From: Aestuariibacter sp. A3R04 | Lineage (GTDB): Bacteria; Pseudomonadota; Gammaproteobacteria; Enterobacterales; Alteromonadaceae | Assembly: GCF_018860805.1 (NCBI RefSeq) | Contig: NZ_JAHKQR010000011.1 | Span: 924,366-988,365, forward strand | Length of the DNA: 64,000 nucleotides | Direction of reading: 5' to 3' | Shown here: positions 10,475 through 20,911 of the stretch, in pieces | How positions within the stretch are numbered: position 1 is the first letter of the stretch | How the letters are laid out: each line of letters opens with the position of its first letter | Notes under the pieces: generated by a model | Databases searched by the model: none | Seen by the model: only the letters and a program-made list of their open reading frames with translations | Told to the model about the DNA's origin: nothing | Made by a program: the position numbers and the translations under genes

Positions 10475-11784
10475 GAGGGTTGTTCCAAGATGATTTCGCG
10501 CCGCTAGCGGCCAGAATGCGGCCTACATCGATTGATCAATATGCTGGCCAGCAACATTTGTTGGGACCGGGAAAGCCATTGAGAAAAATGCTCGAAGCAG
10601 GTCAGTGCCATTCTATGGTGTTGTGGGGCCCACCGGGCACAGGTAAAACTACCTTGGCAGGCATGATAGCGGCGTACACCCAAGCCAAAGTTGTACGCCT
10701 TTCTGCGGTAACTGCCGGGGTGAAAGACGTTCGAACGGCTATGGAACAAGCAGAAATTGATGCCAAACACGGGCAGAAAACCTTGCTGTTTATCGATGAA
10801 GTTCATCGTTTTAACAAAGGTCAGCAAGATGCTTTTCTCCCTTTCGTTGAGGCGGGCACCGTGACATTTATTGGCGCAACCACTGAAAACCCATCTTTTG
10901 AACTTAACAATGCATTGTTGTCTCGTGTTCGTGTGTATGTGTTAAAGGCGTTAGATAAATCTGCGTTAGTAGCGTTGATGAACCGGGCTTTACATGACAA
11001 GGATAAGGGGCTCGGCGACAAAGGGCTAAGCGTTGATGACGATGCTAAAGCGGCGCTAGTTGGTTTAAGCTGTGGTGATGGACGGCGCTTATTGACGTAT
11101 TTGGAGTTGGCCAGCGACTTTTGTGACGGACGTGTGATTTCGTTGCGAGATATCGAAGAAGCAGTGGGGGAAAAGGTTGCGGCCTATGACAAACAAGGCG
11201 ATGCTTTTTACGATTTAATCTCTGCGTTTCACAAATCAGTGCGAGGTTCTGACCCGGACGCGGCCCTCTATTGGTATGCGCGTATATTACAAGGTGGTGG
11301 TGATGCCCTTTACGTAGCGCGCCGATTGTTAGCTATTGCCTCTGAAGATATAGGAAATGCCGATCCCAGAGCTATGCAACTCTGTGTCAATGCCTGGGAT
11401 TGCTATCACAGGGTAGGCCCGGCGGAAGGCGAGCGGGCCATTGCCCAGGCCGCGGTATACTGTGCGCTTGCGGCGAAAAGCAATGCAGTTTACATGGCGT
11501 TTTCAGAGGCCAAAAGACTGGCTTCTTCATCACCCGATTATGGCGTGCCCGATCACTTGCGAAACGCTCCTACGGCTTTGATGAAAGACATGGGGTACGG
11601 AAAAGAATACCGCTACGCTCATAATGAGCCGGGGGCGTTTGCTGCGGGTGAAAGGTATTTACCACCTGAGTTAGCCGGAGTAAGGCTTTATAATCCCACA
11701 GATAGAGGTTTGGAAAAACAATTGAAGGCAAAGCGTGACTATCTGGATGCCTTAAACGAAAACAGTAAAAACAAAAGGTATTAG
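10471..11784 (+). CDS. rarA: Replication-associated recombination protein A (MgsA/RarA)
   Basis: 437-residue AAA+ ATPase. Walker [10 protein letters not shown] lies at about residues 51-59, Walker [11 protein letters not shown] at about 107-116, and the [10 protein letters not shown] sensor-1 region follows. RarA is a homotetramer that acts at stalled replication forks and single-stranded gaps. The start overlaps the lolA stop. The length and domain order (AAA+, helical lid, tetramerisation domain) are complete. Confidence 0.95.
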   Translation: MRGLFQDDFAPLAARMRPTSIDQYAGQQHLLGPGKPLRKMLEAGQCHSMVLWGPPGTGKTTLAGMIAAYTQAKVVRLSAVTAGVKDVRTAMEQAEIDAKHGQKTLLFIDEVHRFNKGQQDAFLPFVEAGTVTFIGATTENPSFELNNALLSRVRVYVLKALDKSALVALMNRALHDKDKGLGDKGLSVDDDAKAALVGLSCGDGRRLLTYLELASDFCDGRVISLRDIEEAVGEKVAAYDKQGDAFYDLISAFHKSVRGSDPDAALYWYARILQGGGDALYVARRLLAIASEDIGNADPRAMQLCVNAWDCYHRVGPAEGERAIAQAAVYCALAAKSNAVYMAFSEAKRLASSSPDYGVPDHLRNAPTALMKDMGYGKEYRYAHNEPGAFAAGERYLPPELAGVRLYNPTDRGLEKQLKAKRDYLDALNENSKNKRY

Positions 11785-11786
11785 CT

Positions 11787-12170
11787 ATGCCAACAGGTAT
11801 CGTCTTGTATTGTTATTTAGCCTTGGGTGGTGCAGCAGGTGCATGTCTGCGCTATTTTGTTACTTCAAACATCGATTCTTGGTTTGGAAAAGCGCTTCCC
11901 TTTGGTACACTTACCGTCAATGTTGTAGGCTCTTTTTCCCTTGCATTACTTTACGGATTAATTGAACGACACGATTTAATGGAATCTCCTTATCGTGCGT
12001 TATTAGGCGTGGGCTTGCTGGGTGCCTTTACCACTTTTTCAACATTTTCAATTGAAACACTCACACTACTGGAGAATGGCCTTATTATGAAAGCCGTCGC
12101 CAACGTGTTATTCAATGTTTGCGCCTGTTTACTGGCAGGTTGGGCAGCCATTGTATTGATGAAAGGATAA
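11787..12170 (+). CDS. crcB: Fluoride-specific ion channel CrcB/Fluc
   Basis: 127 residues with four membrane helices. The central GTLTVNVVGSF motif (about residues 37-47) and the later GAFTTFSTFSIE stretch (about 75-86) are the fluoride-path and Phe-box regions of Fluc channels, which work as antiparallel dimers to leak toxic fluoride out. It begins two bases after rarA. No fluoride riboswitch is seen before it, fitting its place inside an operon. Confidence 0.92.
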   Translation: MPTGIVLYCYLALGGAAGACLRYFVTSNIDSWFGKALPFGTLTVNVVGSFSLALLYGLIERHDLMESPYRALLGVGLLGAFTTFSTFSIETLTLLENGLIMKAVANVLFNVCACLLAGWAAIVLMKG

Positions 12171-12174
12171 ATAG

Positions 12175-13476
<1,302 letters not shown>

Positions 13477-13483
13477 TTGAAGA

Positions 13484-13512
13484 AAGCGGAACCATGTGTT
13501 CCGCTTTTTTTA
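13484..13512 (+). terminator. Intrinsic terminator after serS
   Basis: AAGCGGAAC and GTTCCGCTT flank a five-base loop and are followed by a long T-rich tail. Confidence 0.88.
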
Positions 13513-13517
13513 TTTTT

Positions 13518-13862
13518 TTACAAGCATTTAGCCGGTTTTGGTAAGCCTGCAAGTTTGGTTGCCTGTTTTGCTGGCCCTTTTTTGAACAAGCGCTGCAAAT
13601 ATCGACTATTACCTTTATCAGGCCCGTGTTTAGTTGCCATCGCTTTGACTAAAGCACGAATGGCAGGACTGGTTTCATACTCTTCATAAAACTGTCTGAC
13701 AAAGCGAATGACCTCCCAGTGAGCGTCTGTCAGTGTTATCCCTTCACTTTCGGCAAGTATAGGAACCATGTCTTCACACCATTGGGTGTGGTCGAGCAAG
13801 TAACCATTCTTATCCACGGGCACGGCTTGCCCGTTCCAAATGATTGTGTAATTATCAGTCAT
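13518..13862 (-). CDS. tusE: TusE/DsrC-family sulfur relay protein
   Basis: 114 residues, starting [20 protein letters not shown] at 13862; the ATG overlaps the tusB stop as ATGA, which favours this start over one four codons upstream. The penultimate cysteine (KPAKCL at the C-terminus) is the catalytic residue of the DsrC fold. TusE receives sulfur from TusBCD and passes it to MnmA for 2-thiolation of the wobble uridine in tRNAs for Lys, Glu and Gln. It is the last gene of tusDCBE. Confidence 0.9.
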   Translation of the reverse strand: MTDNYTIIWNGQAVPVDKNGYLLDHTQWCEDMVPILAESEGITLTDAHWEVIRFVRQFYEEYETSPAIRALVKAMATKHGPDKGNSRYLQRLFKKGPAKQATKLAGLPKPAKCL

Positions 13863-14110
13863 AAAACAACCCAATGTTGATGTTTATCGTGTAAGGTAAC
13901 CCATTGCGAAATTGACAGTCGGTGTTGCTCGCAGACGCTAATCCCTCGTGCTTCAGCATCTATATCATATACCTTTACAGATAAATGCTTTAATTGAGAA
14001 TACTGGTAGACCCCATCTTCTTTAAGTACTATCACATCGTTGTCGCACAATGCATTGACGTAGCGACGCTGCACTGCAGTTGCGGTGGCGCTGGTTAAGA
14101 ATATAATCAT
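13859..14110 (-). CDS. tusB: TusB/DsrH-family protein
   Basis: An 83-residue DsrH-like subunit, recognised mainly by its length, its fold pattern ([13 protein letters not shown]) and its place between tusC and tusE. With TusC and TusD it forms the hexameric sulfur-transfer complex. Sequence conservation of this subunit is low, so the call leans on synteny. Start and stop codons overlap both neighbours. Confidence 0.8.
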   Translation of the reverse strand: MIIFLTSATATAVQRRYVNALCDNDVIVLKEDGVYQYSQLKHLSVKVYDIDAEARGISVCEQHRLSISQWVTLHDKHQHWVVL

Positions 14111-14466
14111 TAAAATGTCACCACATGATCGCAGCTGTTAATCAGTGTTATTAAGGTATTGTGGCAACACGGTTGGGCAACAGCATTGAGCGCTTGGGGC
14201 ATTAGTCCCCATTGGGGAACATCTTCAGTGATGTAATAGCATGCATGAATGTCGAACAGAGGTAGCGATTTTAAGCGTTTAGCGTGATTCCTTATGGCTG
14301 TCGTAGCAGGCGTTTGTTGGTCAATCAATTGCAATATTCCTTCGCCTTCAAATACCATGACTACGTCGTGACCGTAGTTCGTCGCACTGAGGGCGAAATC
14401 CAATCCATCGGAAGCGCTACTAGTGGAATAGGGCGGTTTCGTCATTCGAATAAGGAGAGTAGACAT
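14110..14466 (-). CDS. tusC: TusC/DsrF-family protein
   Basis: 118 residues starting MSTLLIRMTKPPYSTSSASD, with the DsrF-type layout: an early PPY..S motif followed by a Rossmann-like alternation of strands and helices. A subunit of the TusBCD complex. It shares single-base overlaps with tusD and tusB, so the four genes are probably coupled in translation. Confidence 0.85.
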   Translation of the reverse strand: MSTLLIRMTKPPYSTSSASDGLDFALSATNYGHDVVMVFEGEGILQLIDQQTPATTAIRNHAKRLKSLPLFDIHACYYITEDVPQWGLMPQALNAVAQPCCHNTLITLINSCDHVVTF

Positions 14467-14822
14467 TAAAACTGCACCAGTTTGTCGCTGTCGTGCAGCG
14501 CTGTAAAGAACTCTGCCAACCCGGTCTGTTCAAATGGAGAGGAACACACCTGGGAGGTAACCCCTCTCTTTTCTCCCGCGGTAACACACACACGTAATGC
14601 CGCTCCGCTTTCATTGCTAATTCTGGTCCAGGCCTCGAACAGGTTAACCTCGCCGTTTGTAGGTATCATGCTCCCCATCGCGTTATATATGCCCGCCTGA
14701 TAGAAAAAAACCTGGCCCAGTTCTTGTCCGGTTTCTAGCAACTGTTGGCAAAAGCGAACGGCATCAAGACTTCTGGAACTATCATAAGGTGAGGATGTCA
14801 CGAGTACTGAGTATGTTGACAT
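14466..14822 (-). CDS. tusD: TusD/DsrE-family sulfurtransferase
   Basis: 118 residues starting MSTYSVLVTSSPYDSSRS. LRVCVTAGEKRGV (about residues 77-89) holds the cysteine that carries the persulfide in TusD. It accepts sulfur from TusA and transfers it to TusE. It is the first gene of the operon and lies just downstream of the yccA terminator, so its promoter is probably in or near the short gap to yccA. Confidence 0.88.
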   Translation of the reverse strand: MSTYSVLVTSSPYDSSRSLDAVRFCQQLLETGQELGQVFFYQAGIYNAMGSMIPTNGEVNLFEAWTRISNESGAALRVCVTAGEKRGVTSQVCSSPFEQTGLAEFFTALHDSDKLVQF

Positions 14823-14829
14823 AAAAACA

Positions 14830-14855
14830 AAAACACCCCATTAACGGGGTGTTTT
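14830..14855 (-). terminator. Terminator after yccA
   Basis: AAAACACCCC and GGGGTGTTTT form a strong stem, followed on the minus strand by a T-rich tract. It separates yccA from tusD. Confidence 0.8.
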
Positions 14856-14874
14856 CTCCGCGTTCAATTTTGGA

Positions 14875-15540
14875 TTAATCGTCGCCACCGAATGCGCCTA
14901 ACAGGTGCAGGATAGACGTGAACAAGTTGTATATGTTCAGGTACAGCGAAACGGTTGCACGAATATAGTTTGTCTCGCCACCGTTAACAATGCGACTGGT
15001 ATCAAACAAAATGAAGCCAGACATAATAAAAACAATTGCAGCACTAATAGCCAGTGAAACAGCAGGTACCATAAAGAAAATATTTGCGATGCCCGCAACA
15101 ATGGCGACTAGCAAACCAACAATAAGGAAGCCCCCCAGGAAGGAGAAGTCTTTCTTAGTCGTTAAGGCATAACCAGACAAAGCGAAAAATACTAATGCCG
15201 TTGCCCCCAGCGCCTGCATGATCAAACCTGGACCTGCAACGCCCAAGTAATAACTGAGGGTGTAGCCTAAAGAAGCCCCCATTAACCCGGTAAAGAGAAA
15301 TACCCAGTAAATACCAGAGGCCGATTCCGCTTTGCGTTGCACAACAAAAAGAGTAATAAACGCGCCGATGGTCATAACCAGAGACATCATTGGTGTGATG
15401 CCTACAGCCATAGCAACTCCGGCACAAACTGCGCTGAAAGCCAGTGTCATTGCTAGCAACATATAAGTATTACGCAACACCTTGTTTGTTTGTAATACTG
15501 ATTGTTGAGATGCACCTGCATACATCGAACGTTGATCCAT
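14875..15540 (-). CDS. yccA: Bax inhibitor-1 family membrane protein YccA
   Basis: 221 residues with seven hydrophobic segments, as in the Bax inhibitor-1/YccA family (TMBIM). In E. coli YccA is a substrate and modulator of the FtsH membrane protease. The C-terminal FDTSRIVNGGETNYIRATVS segment with acidic residues in the last helix is typical. A good ribosome site (GGAGGA on the minus strand) precedes the ATG. The neighbours tus and serT match the E. coli arrangement. Confidence 0.92.
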   Translation of the reverse strand: MDQRSMYAGASQQSVLQTNKVLRNTYMLLAMTLAFSAVCAGVAMAVGITPMMSLVMTIGAFITLFVVQRKAESASGIYWVFLFTGLMGASLGYTLSYYLGVAGPGLIMQALGATALVFFALSGYALTTKKDFSFLGGFLIVGLLVAIVAGIANIFFMVPAVSLAISAAIVFIMSGFILFDTSRIVNGGETNYIRATVSLYLNIYNLFTSILHLLGAFGGDD

Positions 15541-15791
15541 TGTTTCCTCCAGAAGGATAATTAAAAACCAGATAAGTCAGTTACCTTTATCTTAGGTCAT
15601 TTGTATGGGTTTTAGTTCACTTTTTCAAGTGATTTCACGCGGTTTAATGCTAACATCGCCTAAGCGGTTAAAAAGGCACCCGCATAAGTGTGAAAAATAA
15701 CCGCTTTGTTTAAAAGCTGCGCGGTTGAACATTTTTTTAAAATTAAGGCTTTACAGGCCCAAAAATATCATTAAGATACGCATCACTTCTC
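15541..15791. other. Intergenic region yccA to tRNA-Ser
   Basis: Holds the upstream region of yccA and the promoter region of the tRNA. No open reading frame or repeat worth naming was seen. Confidence 0.4.
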
Positions 15792-15885
<94 letters not shown>

Positions 15886-15890
15886 TTCTA

Positions 15891-15917
15891 AAAACCCGCC
15901 TTAATGGCGGGTTTTTT
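15891..15917 (+). terminator. Terminator after tRNA-Ser
   Basis: AAAACCCGCC and GGCGGGTTTT stem with a T-run, eight bases after the tRNA. Confidence 0.88.
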
Positions 15918-16124
15918 ATTTTATACAACAACTTATCATTCGATTATATTCTGTATTAAATCGCTTTAATCTGATCCTCACGCAATCTGTTACGTAACAC
16001 ACGACGTATAAAGTGCGTTTTATAGCCACAGTAAATACCCCAATTACAATTTGTGTTAACGTAAAGAAAAAAGAGTGAACCGCAAATGGCGCGGTGCTGC
16101 AGTAGCGTTATTCAGAGGAAGCTA

Positions 16125-18224
16125 ATGACCGTCTTACATACTCCTTCGTTACGGGATGCCGATCCCGACGCATTTCGTCAACGACTGCTCGCGTACTTCC
16201 ATCAATCTTTTGATACGTATGAAAGTCTATTTTCCAACCTAGCCAGCGATGACGCGTATTACCAACGACCCGAAAAGCTGAGGCATCCGCTGATTTTCTA
16301 TTTCGGGCACACTGCGACGTTCTACATCAACAAGCTCGTATTGGCGAAACTGATTGATGATAGAGTCCACCCTCATTTTGAGTCGCTATTTGCCATTGGC
16401 GTTGATGAAATGAGCTGGGATGACCTCAACGATGAAAATTACGATTGGCCAGGTGTCGACGAAGTAAGAAACTACAGGACGCAAGTAAGATCCAAGGTGT
16501 CTGATCTCATTGCCAGTATAGATTTCACCTTACCTGTAACGTGGGATAGCCCTATATGGCCGATTATCATGGGAATCGAACACGAAGGCATCCACCTCGA
16601 AACATCGTCTGTACTGATACGGCAACTGCCTTTAGCGTATGTTTCACCACGGTCGCAGTGGGCGCCTTGTCGAGAATCATGCAAGGCACCCGTAAATGAG
16701 CTAGTTAGTATTCCAGCTGGGGATATTTACGCAGGTAAATGCCACGATGATGACTTTTACGGCTGGGACAACGAATATGGTAGTCACCATGCCAGCGTAA
16801 ACGCTTTTAAAGCGGCAAAATACCTGGTTAGTAATGGTGAGTTTCTGCGTTTTGTTGAGGCAGGTGGTTATAAAACGATGTCATTGTGGGAAGAAGAAGG
16901 TAGGCAATGGCTAGTATATAGTCAGGCTAGCCATCCGGTATTCTGGCGAAGAGAAGGTGAGCGTTATCTGTACCGAACCCTTACAGAGGAAATGCCACTC
17001 CCCCTTGATTGGCCTGTTGATGTAAACTATCACGAGGCCAAAGCATTTTGTAACTGGATGTCAAAAAATACCGGTCGTCCGATACGTTTGCCAACTGAAG
17101 ACGAGTGGTTCAGGTTACGGGATGAGGCAAAAGTAACCGAACAGCGCTATTTCGATGGATGGCAAATCGGACTGACAGGCCCTGCTTCCTCAGTGCCAGT
17201 AAACAGATATGGGCGCAATGGCATTTATGACGTGGTAGGAAACGTCTGGCAGTGGACAGAAACACCAATTTATCCCTTCGAAGGTTTTAAAGTACACCCT
17301 TTATACGACGATTTCACCACGCCCACATTCGACAATAAACACAACTTGATAAAAGGGGGGTCGTGGATTTCAACGGGTAATGAGGCTGCGCGAACAAGTC
17401 GTTACGCTTTTCGCAGGCACTTTTTTCAGCACGCCGGTTTTCGTTACGTTGAGTCGGAGGCAACAATTAAGGTGAATGATTTCGATTATGAAAGTGATAC
17501 CCAGGTATCGCAGTACAGTGAATTCCATTACGGTAATACGTATTTTGATGTGCCTAATTTTGCTGCAGCGTCTGTTGCCTATGCGATGAAATTTGCCACC
17601 GACATCCCCAAGCGCAAGGCTTTGGACCTGGGCTGCGCGGTTGGTCGAGCAAGTTTTGAACTGGCGCGGCACTTTGAACAAGTCGATGGCATTGATTTTT
17701 CAGCGCGCTTCATCAAAACCGCCTGCGCAATGCAAGGATTTGGTGAAATTCGCTATGACTTAATTGATGAAGGTGAACTCACCAGTTTTCATATTCGCAG
17801 ACTGGCAGAACTTGATCTTGATGACGTAAAAGGGCGGGTACATTTTGCACAGGGCGACGCAGGTAACTTAAAGCCTCAGTATACTGGCTACGATTTAATT
17901 TTTATGAGTAACTTACTCGACAGAGTACCGGAACCTGAAAACCTGCTTCACAGTATCACCGAAAGATTAAACGTAGAGGGTTTACTTGTTGTCGGTTCAC
18001 CTTTCACCTGGCTTGAAGAATACACAAGAAGAGAAAATTGGCTGGGAGGCCATAAAGAGACGAATGGCGAAACGCTGTCGTCAACCGACGCTTTGGAACG
18101 AGTACTCAAACATCGTTTTGTTCGGGTAGCTGGGCCCTGTGATATTCCTTTTGTAATTCGGGAAACCAAGCGGAAACACCAGCATTCACTATCAGAGTTT
18201 AATATATTCAAACGAGTCAAATGA
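16125..18224 (+). CDS. ovoA: 5-histidylcysteine sulfoxide synthase / mercaptohistidine N-methyltransferase OvoA
   Basis: A 699-residue fusion enzyme starting MTVLHTPSLRDADPDAF after an AGAGGAAG ribosome site; an ATG 13 codons upstream is less likely. Three parts are visible: a DinB-like iron-binding domain with the HxxxHxE motif (H153, H157, E159), a formylglycine-generating-enzyme-like sulfoxide synthase domain (about 200-450; GGSWISTGNEAARTSRYAFR near its end), and a C-terminal SAM methyltransferase (ALDLGCAVGRASFELA near 500). OvoA joins cysteine to histidine C5 using oxygen and iron and also methylates the final thiol, giving ovothiol A. It overlaps ovoB by four bases. Confidence 0.93.
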   Translation: MTVLHTPSLRDADPDAFRQRLLAYFHQSFDTYESLFSNLASDDAYYQRPEKLRHPLIFYFGHTATFYINKLVLAKLIDDRVHPHFESLFAIGVDEMSWDDLNDENYDWPGVDEVRNYRTQVRSKVSDLIASIDFTLPVTWDSPIWPIIMGIEHEGIHLETSSVLIRQLPLAYVSPRSQWAPCRESCKAPVNELVSIPAGDIYAGKCHDDDFYGWDNEYGSHHASVNAFKAAKYLVSNGEFLRFVEAGGYKTMSLWEEEGRQWLVYSQASHPVFWRREGERYLYRTLTEEMPLPLDWPVDVNYHEAKAFCNWMSKNTGRPIRLPTEDEWFRLRDEAKVTEQRYFDGWQIGLTGPASSVPVNRYGRNGIYDVVGNVWQWTETPIYPFEGFKVHPLYDDFTTPTFDNKHNLIKGGSWISTGNEAARTSRYAFRRHFFQHAGFRYVESEATIKVNDFDYESDTQVSQYSEFHYGNTYFDVPNFAAASVAYAMKFATDIPKRKALDLGCAVGRASFELARHFEQVDGIDFSARFIKTACAMQGFGEIRYDLIDEGELTSFHIRRLAELDLDDVKGRVHFAQGDAGNLKPQYTGYDLIFMSNLLDRVPEPENLLHSITERLNVEGLLVVGSPFTWLEEYTRRENWLGGHKETNGETLSSTDALERVLKHRFVRVAGPCDIPFVIRETKRKHQHSLSEFNIFKRVK

Positions 18225-19357
18225 TGGTATTGCCAGACAGAAACAGGACGGGCTCATTAAAGTTTGATGGCGTTGTCGAGCGTTTTGGTTATACAGACAA
18301 AAGCGCTCTGCCTATGTGGTTGGCAGATATGGATTTTCCGCCTCCACCCGTGATATCGGAAACGCTCAATACGTATCTTAGTCAGTGTTTTGGTTATCAG
18401 ATGGGAACGGTATCCGGAGCGGTGCGCAATTGGTACTCACGACGCGGTATAACCGTTGAAGAAGATACAATCGTTACCTGTTCTTCCGTACTGGCTGGAA
18501 TTGCGGCAACTATTCAAACCCTTACCACGCCCGGTGATGCGATAGCGGTTTTTTCCCCAACTTATGGACCGCTGTTTTCTCTCGTCAAAGACTGTGATAG
18601 AACCTTAGTGTCCGTTACTATCGATGAAACTTTGACCATTCGAGATGTAGTAGCCTCAGGGCAGTTGCCTTCCCATATTAAAATGGTGCTGTTGTGCAAC
18701 CCAAATAACCCCACCGGACAGTTGGTACACAGTGATGACATGTATGAACTTGCCCAGTTTTGTGAGCATCAACGCATTCCACTGGTTGTCGACGAGGTGC
18801 ACAGCGAATTTATCCGCGCTGATTGCTCATTTTTCTCTGCACTTTCATTATCAGCGCACTTCAGGCGGTCTGTTGTGGTCGCTCAGTCGCCAAATAAAGC
18901 TTATAACCTCGCTCATTTGCCCGCTGCGTCCTATCTGGTGATAGCGAACCCTAAGTGGTATGGCCGCATATCGAGCAGTCTTCTGCGTCGGCATTTATGT
19001 GCTGGTGATTTAGCTTGCGTGGCATTAACCGCTGCCTACGACCGACGTAACGATAGTTGGCTCGCTGAAGTGGTGACTACCATTAATGACAACAGACAAA
19101 TGGCTTTTGACACTTTGAAACATACTTCTCTTATGACCTGTTGTCCCCAATCCACTTATTTTTTGTGGTTAGATCTCAGACTGCTTTTTCCAACAACGTC
19201 CAATGTCGCAGGTGCACTTTTCAAGGCGACAGGCATAGCATCTAATGATGGCACGATGTTTGACATGCCAGGGTTCGTGCGGGTTAATCTGGCCACCAGC
19301 AGCACAATGGTGAAGACGGCACTTAGTCGTCTTGTAAACCTCATTCATTCAACTTAG
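18221..19357 (+). CDS. ovoB: PLP-dependent C-S lyase, probable OvoB
   Basis: 378 residues of the MalY/PatB subgroup of fold-type I aminotransferase-like enzymes. The N-terminal MWLADMDFPPPPVI motif, the LLCNPNNPTG loop, the VVDEVHSEF segment and the Schiff-base lysine K226 in SPNKAYNLAHL are all present. Next to ovoA, and overlapping it by ATGA, it is most likely the beta-lyase that cleaves the OvoA sulfoxide product to release 5-thiohistidine. On sequence alone it could also be called a cystathionine beta-lyase; the context decides. Confidence 0.85.
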   Translation: MMVLPDRNRTGSLKFDGVVERFGYTDKSALPMWLADMDFPPPPVISETLNTYLSQCFGYQMGTVSGAVRNWYSRRGITVEEDTIVTCSSVLAGIAATIQTLTTPGDAIAVFSPTYGPLFSLVKDCDRTLVSVTIDETLTIRDVVASGQLPSHIKMVLLCNPNNPTGQLVHSDDMYELAQFCEHQRIPLVVDEVHSEFIRADCSFFSALSLSAHFRRSVVVAQSPNKAYNLAHLPAASYLVIANPKWYGRISSSLLRRHLCAGDLACVALTAAYDRRNDSWLAEVVTTINDNRQMAFDTLKHTSLMTCCPQSTYFLWLDLRLLFPTTSNVAGALFKATGIASNDGTMFDMPGFVRVNLATSSTMVKTALSRLVNLIHST

Positions 19358-19440
19358 TAGAATATAAGTCTCGTTTTTTTGCCATAGTTAAGACGACGGA
19401 TTGGATTATCATGGGTCAGGTAATTATTTTGGAGTGACCC

Positions 19441-20133
19441 ATGAGATATAGACGACCTTCCACAGAGCGAGGAAAAGCTGATTTTGGCTGGCTTCGATCT
19501 TTTCATACTTTTTCGTTTGGACGTTACTATGACCCTGAACATATGGGGATGTCTGTATTGCGGGTTATCAATGATGATACTGTGGCACCCGGACGTGGCT
19601 TCGATACGCACGGTCACCAGGATATGGAGATTGTGTCTTACGTTGTCGATGGGGCACTTGTGCACAAAGACAGTACCGGGAACGTACATACCATTCCAGC
19701 TGGAGATGTACAACGAATGAGTGCTGGCAAAGGCATTATGCATTCTGAATACAATGCATCCAGTACTCAAGTTGCCAAATTTTTGCAAATTTGGATCCTT
19801 CCCAGTGAAACAGGTATTGACCCGGCGTATGAGCAAAAAACCATACCGCAAACTGACGACATGACTCCCCTTGTTACGCCCTCAGGAGTAAATGGAAGTG
19901 TACGTATACATCAGGACGTGAGTATCTATCGGGTTTTACTCGATAACGGTAAACCGGTGACATTTTCGACTGGACATAGGATGGGGTACCTTCACCTTAT
20001 TCATGGAACACTGCAAGACGATATGATTTCACTTAGTGGCGGTGACGGACTCGGTTTATATCAGCAAGATACACTCACACTGCGTGCGCAGGGCTCGGTG
20101 GAGGCCCTTTGGTTTGATTTACCCGTTATCTGA
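19441..20133 (+). CDS. Pirin family protein (YhhW-like)
   Basis: A 230-residue bicupin. The N-terminal cupin has the pirin metal-binding set in GRGFDTHGHQDMEIVSYV (two His and a Glu), with a later His in GKGIMHSEYN. Some bacterial pirins are quercetin 2,3-dioxygenases and many have no known substrate. Ribosome site GGAG lies six bases before the ATG. It is separate from ovoAB but could be a redox-responsive neighbour; that is a guess. Confidence 0.88.
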   Translation: MRYRRPSTERGKADFGWLRSFHTFSFGRYYDPEHMGMSVLRVINDDTVAPGRGFDTHGHQDMEIVSYVVDGALVHKDSTGNVHTIPAGDVQRMSAGKGIMHSEYNASSTQVAKFLQIWILPSETGIDPAYEQKTIPQTDDMTPLVTPSGVNGSVRIHQDVSIYRVLLDNGKPVTFSTGHRMGYLHLIHGTLQDDMISLSGGDGLGLYQQDTLTLRAQGSVEALWFDLPVI

Positions 20134-20259
20134 TAGCGCTTATACTCACAGGCAATAAATCGCGGTTGTCACGTTTCACAGCGGCTGTGAAAATGTTATT
20201 ATGAAGTGTGGCTTGAGGGCTACACCCATTATAATAACGACGATTTAGTGAGCGCAAAC

Positions 20260-20904
20260 GTGATAAAAATTATCCTGGCAGACGACCATGAACTGGTCAG
20301 AACAGGGATCAAGCGTATCTTGGACGATGAAAGAGAATTTTCGGTTGTTGCCGAAGCGAAAGATGGTGAAGACGCGGTAAAATTGTGTCGCCACAATGCG
20401 CCTGACATTGTGTTAATGGATGTAAATATGCCCGGTATGGGCGGTTTGGAAGCGACCAAAAAGATAGTGCGCATGTCTGAGAATACACGTGTTATCTGTT
20501 TATCTATGCATAAAGAGCATCCTATTCCCTCGCAGGTCATGCAAATTGGCGCTTTTGGTTTTCTAACTAAAGATGCCGAACCGGAAGAAATGATTAGAGC
20601 GATCTATAAGGTTCACGCTGGACAAAAGTATTTGCCGGCAGACATTGCGCAAAATATTGCCATCAGGCGAGTGATTCCAGAGTCAGACAACCCATTTGAT
20701 GTGCTTTCTACCCGGGAGTTGAATATCGCCATGCGGTTGACGAAAGGACAAAAAGTTCCTGAAATTGCCAATGAGCTTAGCATAAGCGCCAAAACTGTTA
20801 ATACCTATCGTTACAGGATGTTTGAAAAGTTAGGGGTTGATACCGACGTAGAACTTACTCACCTGGCTTTGCGTCATAAACTTATCGAACCGAAAATGTT
20901 GTAA
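20260..20904 (+). CDS. uvrY: Response regulator UvrY/GacA
   Basis: A NarL/FixJ-type regulator. The receiver domain has DDHELV (acidic pocket), phospho-acceptor D in VLMDVNMPGMGG and the K in LTKDAEPEEM; the C-terminal LuxR-type helix-turn-helix reads VPEIANELSISAKTVNTYRY. UvrY/GacA is the partner of the BarA/GacS kinase and switches on CsrB-type small RNAs. I place the start at GTG 20260 (VIKIILADDHE), giving 214 residues like E. coli UvrY (218); an upstream ATG at 20206 would add 18 residues with no known counterpart. uvrC follows. Confidence 0.92.
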   Translation: MIKIILADDHELVRTGIKRILDDEREFSVVAEAKDGEDAVKLCRHNAPDIVLMDVNMPGMGGLEATKKIVRMSENTRVICLSMHKEHPIPSQVMQIGAFGFLTKDAEPEEMIRAIYKVHAGQKYLPADIAQNIAIRRVIPESDNPFDVLSTRELNIAMRLTKGQKVPEIANELSISAKTVNTYRYRMFEKLGVDTDVELTHLALRHKLIEPKML

Positions 20905-20911
20905 GGTTTGA

